This document shows, one piece after another, positions 1-6,722 of a stretch of DNA of 14,295 nt. Source of the DNA: Syntrophomonadaceae bacterium (GTDB lineage: Bacteria; Bacillota; Dethiobacteria; DTU022); the NCBI GenBank assembly GCA_007131435.1, contig SLQM01000047.1:1-14295 (forward strand), in the 5' to 3' direction. The translations under genes were made by a program, and so were the position numbers. The notes below the pieces were generated by a model. That model was not told where the DNA came from. It saw only the letters and a list, made by a program, of their open reading frames with translations, and did not search any database. Each line of letters starts with the position of its first letter. Position 1 is the first letter of the stretch.

Positions 1-2
1 CA

Positions 3-191
3 TTTGAAAGCGACAAATTAAGACAACATACTAATATAAATCTGAATTTTTCAATAACTGATGTCAAATACATAATTGCTAATAATGAAAGCGAACATTC
101 TGAATTACGGGACATACTATCGAAAAACACCACGAACAAAGGGGATTTGGCCCATATCGAGTTCAAGACAGTCGATGAAATAACGGTTTAA
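3..191 (+). CDS. 3' end of an unrecognised protein gene (partial)
   Basis: The reading frame is open from the window edge and ends with TAA at 189-191, giving the last 62 residues of a protein that begins outside the window. The translation is rich in Asn, Ile, Lys and Glu and ends in DEITV. I recognise no motif, membrane segment or signal in it. The frame is clean across the AT-rich stretch and ends where non-coding AT-rich DNA begins, which is the main reason for calling it real. It is tandem with the glpP-like gene but separated from it by 216 nt, so there is no sign that they share a function. Confidence 0.5.
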   Translation, partial: FESDKLRQHTNINLNFSITDVKYIIANNESEHSELRDILSKNTTNKGDLAHIEFKTVDEITV

Positions 192-407
192 GTGTTTTTT
201 ATTATAAACTTATCTATTTTATAATATAAGTTATTTATATTGTCAATATATTTAAACAATACAGCCCTAACGGCTTTTATAAGCTGCCAAAACAGCAGCA
301 GGCTGCAAAGCCGCCGATATAAAATCTGACAGCTCAACTAAAGACTTTTCAAAACAAAAACTTTCGAGTAGAATTAGAAAAAACCTTAGTATCCAGCGGA
401 GACCCTG
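192..407. other. AT-rich intergenic region upstream of the glpP-like gene
   Basis: No gene is visible here. The first ~70 bases are extremely AT-rich (TATAAT-like strings around 220-225) and could hold the promoter of the antiterminator gene, but I see no convincing −35/−10 pair with correct spacing. The second half contains the inverted repeat listed separately. The 52-nt leader found in front of the two catabolic operons is not present here, so the antiterminator gene does not appear to be under that same control. Confidence 0.5.
271..313 (+). repeat. Inverted repeat (possible leader hairpin) before the glpP-like gene
   Basis: CGGCTTT at 271-277 is perfectly complementary to AAAGCCG at 307-313. 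The enclosed segment carries further short complementary pieces (GCTG at 283-286 with CAGC at 293-296; GCAGC/GCTGC around 295-306). No U-run follows, so it is not an ordinary intrinsic terminator. It lies about 95 nt before the glpP-like start and might be an RNA structure in that gene's leader or the remnant of a terminator for the upstream gene. Function is unknown. Confidence 0.35.
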
Positions 408-971
408 ATGACTAAAAGCCTTAAAAGCATTATGGAAAACCATCCAGTGATACCGGCTTTAAAAGATGAAGCCGGTTTAAAAGCTGTGATAGACACGGAC
501 TGTAAAATAGTATTTCTGCTCTATGGAGATGTGCTAAACATTATAGAAATCATAAAAAGAATTCACGATAGCGGCAAAATGGTTTTCGTTAATGTCGATC
601 TGCTTGAGGGTTTTGCCAACAAGGAAATTGTCCTTCAATATATAAAAAAGAATACCCCTGCTGTTGGAATCCTCAGTTCAAAAGCGAACATGATCAAAGC
701 TGCCCGTGATCTGGGTTTTTACACGATTCACCGCCTGTTTATTATTGACTCCTTTTCTTTTAAAAGCATCAGCCGCCAGATAGAAATATCAAAACCCGAT
801 TACCTGGAAATTCTGCCCGGCTGGCCGCGCCTTGTAACCTGGGTGATGGAGACAACAGATATCCCGATTATTTCAGGAGGGCTTATCTGCTGCAAGGAAG
901 ATATCGTTGCGGCCCTGGGTGCAGGGGCCACAGCTATCTGCTCAACAAACCCTGAAGTTTGGGCTCTTTAA
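408..971 (+). CDS. glpP: GlpP-family antiterminator regulatory protein (YgcP-like)
   Basis: This is a 187-residue cytoplasmic protein of the GlpP family. In Bacillus, GlpP bound to glycerol-3-phosphate acts on the glpD leader RNA and prevents termination at an inverted repeat. Family hallmarks are visible: PVIPALKDE near the N-terminus, FLLYGDVLNI, a V-x-V-D-L-L-E-G segment, GILSSKANMIKAARDLGF, an EILPG motif, and a C-terminal PIISGGLI...GAGATAICSTN segment resembling the TIM-barrel phosphate-binding part. A phosphorylated effector is therefore likely. The ATG is preceded by GGAGA at 398-402. The length is the family's usual ~180-190 residues. The operon starting at 1147 lies directly downstream but has its own promoter and attenuator. 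The E. coli relative YgcP also sits among an SDR, an FGGY kinase, an FAD oxidase and ETF genes, so this copy probably senses an intermediate of that pathway rather than glycerol-3-phosphate. The family call is firm; the ligand is inference. Confidence 0.92.
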   Translation: MTKSLKSIMENHPVIPALKDEAGLKAVIDTDCKIVFLLYGDVLNIIEIIKRIHDSGKMVFVNVDLLEGFANKEIVLQYIKKNTPAVGILSSKANMIKAARDLGFYTIHRLFIIDSFSFKSISRQIEISKPDYLEILPGWPRLVTWVMETTDIPIISGGLICCKEDIVAALGAGATAICSTNPEVWAL

Positions 972-1000
972 CAATATACCTGCTTTTTTCTTTATATTTG

Positions 1001-1029
1001 TTGACACTAGGGCTATTAATATCTATAAT
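1001..1029 (+). promoter_or_regulatory. Consensus sigma-A promoter of the SDR-kinase-oxidase-ETF operon
   Basis: TTGACA at 1001-1006 and TATAAT at 1024-1029 are both perfect consensus hexamers separated by 17 nt. Transcription should start near 1035-1037, immediately before the first arm of the leader hairpin at 1039. A promoter this strong followed directly by a terminator is typical of control by transcription attenuation. Confidence 0.88.
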
Positions 1030-1038
1030 TGACATTAG

Positions 1039-1097
1039 AATTACTAGTGATGAGAGAAAAGTAATTTCCTAGGGGAAGTGCGCTTTTCTCTTTTTTT
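1039..1097 (+). promoter_or_regulatory. Leader attenuator copy A: mutually exclusive antiterminator and terminator
   Basis: Two overlapping hairpins can be drawn. The early one pairs AATTACT (1039-1045) with AGTAATT (1060-1066). The late one is an intrinsic terminator. GAGAAAAG (1054-1061) pairs with CTTTTCTC (1083-1090). An inner stem ATTTCC (1064-1069) pairs with GGAAGT (1074-1079) around a TAGG tetraloop, and T7 follows at 1091-1097. The 3' arm of the early hairpin overlaps the 5' arm of the terminator, so they exclude each other. A near-identical copy precedes the opposite operon. A GlpP-family antiterminator gene lies just upstream and is the obvious candidate to switch this leader. The pairing is read from the sequence; the regulator assignment is inference. 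Confidence 0.85.
1054..1097 (+). terminator. Rho-independent terminator inside leader A
   Basis: An 8-bp outer stem (GAGAAAAG/CTTTTCTC), a small internal loop (TA opposite GCG), a 6-bp inner stem and a tetraloop are followed by seven T residues. It sits between the promoter and the first gene of the operon, so it acts as a conditional attenuator and not as an end-of-gene terminator. Confidence 0.85.
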
Positions 1098-1146
1098 GTT
1101 TATTAGATGCTTTATAGCAATCTGAATGTGGAATGGAGGAATTTTA

Positions 1147-1926
1147 ATGGGTATCAGGGATTTTGCCATTGACTATTTTTCACTTGAAGGGAAAAACGCA
1201 GTTGTTACCGGCGGTAACACCGGGCTTGGAAGAACTTTTGCCCTGGCGCTTGCTGCTGCCGGAGCCAACCTCTTCATCCCAAGCATCAGGGAAGATGACG
1301 GCACCACCAGGAATCTGCTTGAAAATGAAGGGGTTAAGATGGAGTTCATGCTGAAAGACATCACCGAACCTGGCGCAGCCAGACAGGTCGTAGAAGGTTG
1401 TATGGAAGCATTTGGATCCCTTGATATCCTGGTCAACAGTGCCGGTTTAAGTAAAAATGTTCGAGATGTTCTCGCTTTTGGCAGAACTGAATGGGATGCC
1501 ATGTTGAATGTTAACCTCACAGCTCCTTTTGAGCTAAGTTATGAAGCTGCAAAAGTCATGATTCCCCAGAAAAGGGGTAAAATCATCAATGTCTGCTCCA
1601 TGTATTCATATCTCGGAGGTCAGTGGTCGCCTGCCTATGCATCCACCAAGCACGGACTGGTCGGTTTTACCAGGGCTTACTGTGATGAACTGGCCCAGTA
1701 TAATATCCAGGTTAATGGCATAGCCCCGGGCTATTTCGCTACTGACCTGACCCTGGAAACAAGAAACGACCCGGTCTGCAATCAGAGGGTTATAGATCAT
1801 ATACCTGCAGGACGCTGGGGCGAACCGCTCGATTTAATGGGCGCAACAGTATTTCTTGCCAGTAAAGCATCGGACTACGTAAATGGCCATATACTGGTGG
1901 TTGACGGCGGTTACCTGGTTCGCTAA
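1147..1926 (+). CDS. SDR-family NAD(P)-dependent alcohol/polyol dehydrogenase (YgcW/KduD-like)
   Basis: This 259-residue classical short-chain dehydrogenase/reductase has a TGGNTGLG cofactor loop at residues 21-28, NSAG at 97-100, and a catalytic set of Ser151, Tyr164 and Lys168 (YASTK). It also has the later IAPGYFATDLT segment and the VVDGGY C-terminus seen in the 2-deoxygluconate/gluconate 5-dehydrogenase branch. It most likely oxidises a secondary alcohol of a sugar acid or polyol to a ketone, or does the reverse. The ATG at 1147 is preferred over the in-frame ATG at 1126 because GGAGG (1135-1139) lies at ideal distance from 1147. It is the first gene of the + operon behind the attenuator, and the kinase gene follows 33 nt later. 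E. coli YgcW has the same type of neighbours. Family certain, substrate unknown. Confidence 0.9.
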   Translation: MGIRDFAIDYFSLEGKNAVVTGGNTGLGRTFALALAAAGANLFIPSIREDDGTTRNLLENEGVKMEFMLKDITEPGAARQVVEGCMEAFGSLDILVNSAGLSKNVRDVLAFGRTEWDAMLNVNLTAPFELSYEAAKVMIPQKRGKIINVCSMYSYLGGQWSPAYASTKHGLVGFTRAYCDELAQYNIQVNGIAPGYFATDLTLETRNDPVCNQRVIDHIPAGRWGEPLDLMGATVFLASKASDYVNGHILVVDGGYLVR

Positions 1927-1959
1927 TTTGACCGCTTTTGAAAGGAAGTGACTGGTTAA

Positions 1960-3393
1960 TTGACAGCAAAATATATAATCGGCGTTGACGGGGGCACTCA
2001 AAGCTCAAAAGTTTTGATATTTGACCTGGAGGGCAAGATTATCTGCCAGGGCAAGGAAGATTTACGGCCCATGAGCATGCCCGAGCCCGGTGTTGTTGAG
2101 CACCCCGATGACGACCTCTGGGACTCACTGGTTATTGCAGCCCGTAAAGCGATGAACGCTTTTCCCGGAAAAAAAGAAGATATTATTGGCTTAGGCTTAT
2201 GCACTATCCGCTGCTGCCGGGTATTGCTTAAAGCTGACGGGAACCTGGCTTCACCGGTAATCAGCTGGATGGATGAGCGCCTTTCCCGGCCCTACGAACA
2301 TGATAACCCCGAAGTCAGCTATGTCACGACTACCACCGGCTATATTACCCACCGTCTGACCGGTGAGTTTAATGATACCGTGGCTAATTATGAAGGGCAA
2401 TGGCCAATTGACAAAGATACCTGGCAGTGGAGCGAAGACGCGGAAGTATTCCGGCAGTATAACGTCCCCCGTGAAATGCTTTTCAACCTCCAGCTTCCCA
2501 CCACTGTTGCCGGTTACATCACCGGGGAAGCTTCCAAATTAACCGGTTTTCCGGAAGGAATCCCGGTAGTTAATACCGCCAATGACAAAGCTGTTGAAGC
2601 TTTAGGTGCCGGGCTTTTAGAGGGCCCTACCGCCCTGGTATCGCTGGGCACTTATATCCCTTCAATGGTCCACGGTCGAGAAAATATAAAAAATGCGCAG
2701 AGCTTTTTCAGCAACCTGGCTTCACTTCCCTACCATTACCTGTATGAAAGCGGAGGCATCCGCAGGGGGATGTGGACTATAAGCTGGTTCAGGGAGTTAT
2801 TGGGAGAAGAAGCTGCATCAAAAGCGCGCGATTTAGGCATCTCAATTGAAGATTACCTGAACAATGAAGGTGAAAAAATAACTGCAGGCTCGGATGGGCT
2901 GATGACCATCCATGATTTCCTGGCCCGGCCAGATATACCGTTTCGTAAAGGAATCATGATCGGCTTCGACGGCCGCCATGGCAGCGCTCACATCTATCGT
3001 TCCATTTTAGAAGGAATTGCCCTGACCATGAAAAACCATACGGATGCCATGTGTGAAGAACTAAACCTTACACTTGAAAACCTGATCATTTCAGGAGGAG
3101 GTTCAAACAGCAACCTCTTCATGCAGATATTTTCAGATGTTTACGGGCTTCCGGCCTGCCGCAATGTAGTAAACGGAGCCGCGGGCTTAGGCTCTGCAAT
3201 AAGTGCAGCCCTTGCTGCCGGGGTATACCCGGATTATGTGTCCGCTATCGAAAAGATGGTAAGAATCAAGGATAGATTTGAGCCAAATCCGGAAAACCAC
3301 AAAACCTATCATCGTATGAACTCAGAGGTTTACCGACACATTACGACTTATACTGATGAAATATTAAAGAAATCATACCCGATCTTTAAATAG
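1960..3393 (+). CDS. FGGY-family carbohydrate kinase (xylulokinase/YgcE-like)
   Basis: A 477-residue ATP-dependent sugar or polyol kinase with both halves of the FGGY fold. The N-terminal phosphate-binding segment is IGVDGGTQSSK (about residues 7-17). W-x-D-x-R occurs at 103-107, and RLTGE at 132-136. NTANDKAVEALGAG contains the likely catalytic Asp209. SLGT occurs near 228-231, and an ISGGGSNSNLFMQ adenine-site motif lies in the C-terminal half. The start is TTG at 1960, supported by AAAGGAAGTG at 1941-1950. The segment between W-x-D-x-R and RLTGE is only 24 residues, whereas glycerol kinase and xylulokinase have about 55-60, so the substrate-side subdomain is shortened; this may be a subfamily trait. 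Placed between the SDR and the FAD oxidase, it probably makes the phosphorylated intermediate of the pathway, which could also be the regulator's ligand (inference). Confidence 0.9.
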   Translation: MTAKYIIGVDGGTQSSKVLIFDLEGKIICQGKEDLRPMSMPEPGVVEHPDDDLWDSLVIAARKAMNAFPGKKEDIIGLGLCTIRCCRVLLKADGNLASPVISWMDERLSRPYEHDNPEVSYVTTTTGYITHRLTGEFNDTVANYEGQWPIDKDTWQWSEDAEVFRQYNVPREMLFNLQLPTTVAGYITGEASKLTGFPEGIPVVNTANDKAVEALGAGLLEGPTALVSLGTYIPSMVHGRENIKNAQSFFSNLASLPYHYLYESGGIRRGMWTISWFRELLGEEAASKARDLGISIEDYLNNEGEKITAGSDGLMTIHDFLARPDIPFRKGIMIGFDGRHGSAHIYRSILEGIALTMKNHTDAMCEELNLTLENLIISGGGSNSNLFMQIFSDVYGLPACRNVVNGAAGLGSAISAALAAGVYPDYVSAIEKMVRIKDRFEPNPENHKTYHRMNSEVYRHITTYTDEILKKSYPIFK

Positions 3394-3409
3394 AGAAAGG
3401 AGCAACAAA

Positions 3410-4849
3410 ATGTCCCTGAAAAAAGAACAGCTGATAGAAGGCCTGGTTGAAATACTTGGCAGCGAAAAAGTAATTACTGATCCGGAGGTATTAAAAGAAA
3501 GCAGTGTAGACAGGTTCAGGAGGTTTGAAGAACTGCACGGAGTTTACACCCAGCCGTTGCCGGCAGCAGTGGTTTACCCACAGGACAGCTCACAGGTCGC
3601 AGCTGTTTTGAAATTTGCCAGCGATAAGGGAATAAATATCGTTCCCCGTACTGGGCAAACAGCAACTGAAGGCGGCCTTGAAACCATAGTCGAAAACTCT
3701 GTTGTGCTTGATGGTTCGGAAATGAATGAAATAATCAAGATCGACTCCTATAATATGCAGGCAACCTGCCAGTGCGGCACCCCCCTGCAGGTTCTTGAAG
3801 ATCAACTGCGCGAACAGGGCTATACCACCGGGCATTCACCCCAGTCAAAGCCGCTGGCCCAGTTAGGAGGGCTGGTTGCCACCCGCAGCATCGGCCAGTT
3901 TTCAACTCTTTATGGCGGGATAGAAGATATGGTAGTCGGCCTTGAAGCTGTTTTCCCCAACGGTGAAATTGCCAGGATTAAAAATGTTCCCCGCAGGGCA
4001 GCCGGCCCCGATATCCGGCACGTTGTAATCGGCAATGAAGGCACCCTCTGCTTCATTACTGAAGTAACTGTCAAGATATTTAAGTTTATGCCGGAAAACA
4101 ATATCCTTTTGGGCTATACCCTCGAAAACATGAAAACAGGCTTTGAGATCCTGCGCCAAATCATGGCTGATGGTTACAAACCCTCTGTGGCCCGCCTCTA
4201 CGACCGGGAAGACGGAGCTTATCATTTCTCCCATTTTGCCAATGATAAGTGCGTGTTAATCCTGATGGCCGAAGGGCCAAAAAAAATAGCAGAAGCTACA
4301 GCAGAAGCCATTGAAGAAATAGTTGGCGCCCATACTGAATGCGTTAAGGTAGACACCCCTTACATTCAAACCTGGTTTGACAACCTGAACTGGGATGCTA
4401 CAGACGTTGCTGCAGAGCGGGCTGAAATTCTTGAAACAAAAAATATCGGCAATACAACAGAAATATCTGCTGACTGGGCAACAATCAATAAAATTTATGA
4501 GGTTTGTATTGAAAGGATCCGCAACGAAATACCGGATATGACCCTGGTGGGCGGCCATTCTTCTCACAGCTACATAAATGGGACGAACCTCTATTTCGTT
4601 CACTACTACAATGTTGTAGACTGCAAGCCGGAAGAAGAGATCCTTAAGTACCATCATCCGATTAAAAAAATTATCGTCGAGGAAACAATAAAGGCCGGTG
4701 GTTCAATGTGTCATCACCACGGTGTAGGCAAACACAGAACACCCTGGATCAAAGATGAATACGGCTCTTCCTATTATATTCTTGAAACACTTAAAAATGC
4801 CTTTGATCCAGAAGGAGTTATGAACAAAGGGACTATTTTCCCGGGCTAA
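3410..4849 (+). CDS. FAD-linked oxidase, alkyl-DHAP synthase/GlcD superfamily (YgcU-like)
   Basis: A 479-residue soluble flavoprotein with a PCMH-type FAD-binding domain: PAAVVYPQDSSQVAAVLKFA at about 51-70, the pyrophosphate loop PRTGQTATEGG at 79-89, QLGGLVATRSIGQFSTLYGG, then VVIGNEGTLCFITEVTVKI. The C-terminal cap ends in a His-rich CHHHGVGKHR motif (His435-437), characteristic of alkyl-dihydroxyacetone-phosphate synthase relatives and also found near the end of D-lactate/glycolate oxidases. The ether-lipid enzyme acts on a glycerone-phosphate ester; E. coli YgcU is the closest context match. The likely role is two-electron oxidation of a 2-hydroxy compound, perhaps phosphorylated, with electrons passed to the ETF encoded next. 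The start is ATG with AGAAAGGAG at 3393-3401. Family certain, substrate unknown. Confidence 0.9.
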   Translation: MSLKKEQLIEGLVEILGSEKVITDPEVLKESSVDRFRRFEELHGVYTQPLPAAVVYPQDSSQVAAVLKFASDKGINIVPRTGQTATEGGLETIVENSVVLDGSEMNEIIKIDSYNMQATCQCGTPLQVLEDQLREQGYTTGHSPQSKPLAQLGGLVATRSIGQFSTLYGGIEDMVVGLEAVFPNGEIARIKNVPRRAAGPDIRHVVIGNEGTLCFITEVTVKIFKFMPENNILLGYTLENMKTGFEILRQIMADGYKPSVARLYDREDGAYHFSHFANDKCVLILMAEGPKKIAEATAEAIEEIVGAHTECVKVDTPYIQTWFDNLNWDATDVAAERAEILETKNIGNTTEISADWATINKIYEVCIERIRNEIPDMTLVGGHSSHSYINGTNLYFVHYYNVVDCKPEEEILKYHHPIKKIIVEETIKAGGSMCHHHGVGKHRTPWIKDEYGSSYYILETLKNAFDPEGVMNKGTIFPG

Positions 4850-4886
4850 CCAGCTGATTATTAAGGCTTGCTATGGGTGATTAAAA

Positions 4887-5708
4887 ATGCGCATCCTGGT
4901 TTTATTTAAAATAGTTCCCGATCTTGATCTGCTGCAGGATAAAGAGTGGACAATTAAAAACACCCTGCCGGTTGAGACTGCTTATGTAAAAAAGATAATC
5001 AATGTTTATGATGAAAGCGCCCTGGAACTGACCCTTAAGATGGCAGATCACAGTATAAACAACAAGCAGCAAATTGAACTTAGCGCCTTTACCATAGGCG
5101 AGCCCCATGCTGATCTTTTTCTAAAAAAACTGCTCGCCCTGGGGTTTAATAATACATACCGGGTGCAATGCAGCGCTGATTTACGCTTCAACCCTTATGC
5201 CATTGCATACATAATTACTGCTTTTGCCAGTCAATACGGGCCTTACGACCTAATTGCCATGGGCATGCAAAGCAGTGATGGCGATAATGCTAAAACCGCC
5301 CTCCTGGTGGCAGAAATGTTAACCTGGCCCTGTATAACCGGCGTAACAGGTTTTGAACTAAGAGATTTGGATCTAGTTGCTGTACGCAATATAAACGACC
5401 AGGGGTTAGTTGAACAGCTTGTTCACGAGCCCGCTGTTTTAGCTGTTGGCAATGCTCCCTGTTCACTTCTACGCGTTCCTACTTTAAGGGATATTAAATC
5501 CGCAGCAGATCAGGAAATTGCCATCATTTCTTTACAATCTCTTGGCTGTGATCTTAAAAAACTAAATAGGCAAAACGACACCGAGCTGGAGTCGTTAAAT
5601 ACAGTAAATAATACCCGGGCAGGCTTGGTGATTGAAGGTACATCGGCCGAGGAAAAAGCGCGCCTGCTTTACGAAAAACACCTGAAAGGTTGGTTAAGCA
5701 GCAGATGA
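4887..5708 (+). CDS. etfB: Electron transfer flavoprotein beta-subunit-like protein (YgcR-like)
   Basis: A 273-residue protein starting MRILVLFKIVPD, like the EtfB N-terminus. Its central GMQSSDGDNAKTALLVAEML segment matches the EtfB AMP/nucleotide-binding signature, and WPCITGVTGFE and RVPTLRDIKSA match the late EtfB signature region. It should form a heterodimer with the next gene product and carry electrons from the FAD-linked oxidase. The start is ATG at 4887, with GGGTGA at 4875-4880 as ribosome site. Its stop overlaps the next start (ATGA at 5705-5708), so the two subunits are translationally coupled. It is more divergent than acyl-CoA-dehydrogenase-linked EtfB proteins, in line with a dedicated ETF for this pathway. 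Confidence 0.85.
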   Translation: MRILVLFKIVPDLDLLQDKEWTIKNTLPVETAYVKKIINVYDESALELTLKMADHSINNKQQIELSAFTIGEPHADLFLKKLLALGFNNTYRVQCSADLRFNPYAIAYIITAFASQYGPYDLIAMGMQSSDGDNAKTALLVAEMLTWPCITGVTGFELRDLDLVAVRNINDQGLVEQLVHEPAVLAVGNAPCSLLRVPTLRDIKSAADQEIAIISLQSLGCDLKKLNRQNDTELESLNTVNNTRAGLVIEGTSAEEKARLLYEKHLKGWLSSR

Positions 5709-6682
5709 AATATAAGGTAATCATCAATGCCTGTTCACCGTCCTACAAGGCCAGGGCCGAAGAGATATTATCGTTTTTGCAGGAACACCATTTAACTAGC
5801 GGTAACGCTGCTGGTTATAATGAAGCAATAGTATTTTATGCTGAAGAGCAAAAAGCTGAAGATATTATCAACCGGTTGCCATTTAAAACTTTTAAGATGG
5901 TTAGAATTAAACACTACCAACCGGAAATTATTCTTACTATACTGCAAGAGCTTGAAATCGGCAGTCCTGCTCAAATCTATATATTCCCTGGAGACTCCTC
6001 CGGAAACGAGCTCGCTGTAAGGTTTGCCTGGCGGTTAAACGGTTCTTCCCTTGTGGCTGTAGAAAAAATAACCATCCAGGATAATGCATTAGTTGGCATA
6101 AAAAAAGTATACAGTGGTAATCTACGCGGCGCCTTCATCTTCAATTATAAACCGTACTGCTTTTCGCTGGCCAGGGGCATGAGCAGGTTTGAAGCCGATA
6201 TACCAGTAGAAAAGAAAAATTACACCTTCCACGACTATAGTTCAAAAACTATTAGTTTGCAGCCTCATGATTACCTGGAAAGCCCAAAAGAAGAAGAAAA
6301 TAAACTTGAAAAGTCAAGCTTTATCATTGCAGCTGGCAGGGGTACAGGTAACAGCATGGAAATTTCCCGCCTGCAGAATATCGCCCGCGAACTGGGGGCT
6401 GAGCTTGGCGTCAGCCGCCCGGTGGTAATGAATGCCTGGGCGCCGCTGGATCAACTACTCGGGGCATCCGGAGCTGTTGTATCGCCAGATATTTGCCTTA
6501 CCCTTGCAGTATCAGGTTCGCCCCCCTTCTATTACGGCATTGAAAAAAGTAAAACAATTATTGCCGTGAACCACGACGAACATGCGCCTATCTTGAAAGC
6601 AGCCGATATTGTAATTATCGACGACTACAAAAAAGTTATTGATACTCTAATTAAATTGGCAGCGGATGAAAAAGGCGCCTGA
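5705..6682 (+). CDS. etfA: Electron transfer flavoprotein alpha-subunit-like protein (YgcQ-like)
   Basis: About 325 residues. The C-terminal FAD domain is recognisable: AAGRGTGNSMEISRLQNIA, then GAELGVSRPVVMNAW, LLGASGAVVSPDICLTLAVSG, and TIIAVNHDEHAPILKAADIVI. In canonical EtfA the last part reads G-Q-T-G-K-x-V...SGAIQH; here these are GASGAVV and SGSPPF, so residues that usually contact FAD are replaced and cofactor binding may differ. The ATG at 5705 overlaps the etfB stop; an in-frame TTG at 5690 is a less likely start. This is the last gene of the + operon. No membrane ETF:quinone oxidoreductase is in the window, so the final electron acceptor is not shown. Confidence 0.85.
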   Translation: MKYKVIINACSPSYKARAEEILSFLQEHHLTSGNAAGYNEAIVFYAEEQKAEDIINRLPFKTFKMVRIKHYQPEIILTILQELEIGSPAQIYIFPGDSSGNELAVRFAWRLNGSSLVAVEKITIQDNALVGIKKVYSGNLRGAFIFNYKPYCFSLARGMSRFEADIPVEKKNYTFHDYSSKTISLQPHDYLESPKEEENKLEKSSFIIAAGRGTGNSMEISRLQNIARELGAELGVSRPVVMNAWAPLDQLLGASGAVVSPDICLTLAVSGSPPFYYGIEKSKTIIAVNHDEHAPILKAADIVIIDDYKKVIDTLIKLAADEKGA

Positions 6683-6685
6683 CAG

Positions 6686-6721
6686 CAGCTTCTGATAAAT
6701 ATAAGAATGTTTCTGAAGCTG
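6686..6721. repeat. Inverted repeat between the convergent operons
   Basis: CAGCTTC (6686-6692) is complementary to GAAGCTG (6715-6721) around a 22-nt AT-rich loop. It fills almost all of the 40-nt gap between the two convergent stop codons. The U-tracts are weak on both strands, so it is at best a poor bidirectional terminator, but its position fits a transcription end or RNA-processing site for both messages. Confidence 0.4.
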
Positions 6722-6722
6722 T

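Noticed and set aside
1029..1034. A second TTGACA overlapping the −10 box of the + operon promoter
   Set aside because: There is no −10-like hexamer 16-18 nt further on; the bases there belong to the leader hairpin.
1046..1065. A conserved mini-frame in both leaders: GTG, one codon, then AGA GAA AAG TAA
   Set aside because: It looked like a leader peptide, but it falls wholly within bases conserved for the hairpins, copy A has no ribosome site before it, and in copy B the GGAGGTG lies at or before the expected transcript start.
3590..4657. Several − strand open frames of 60-130 codons opposite the FAD oxidase gene
   Set aside because: They are antisense shadows of a strongly conserved gene, have no ribosome sites, and show no recognisable domains.
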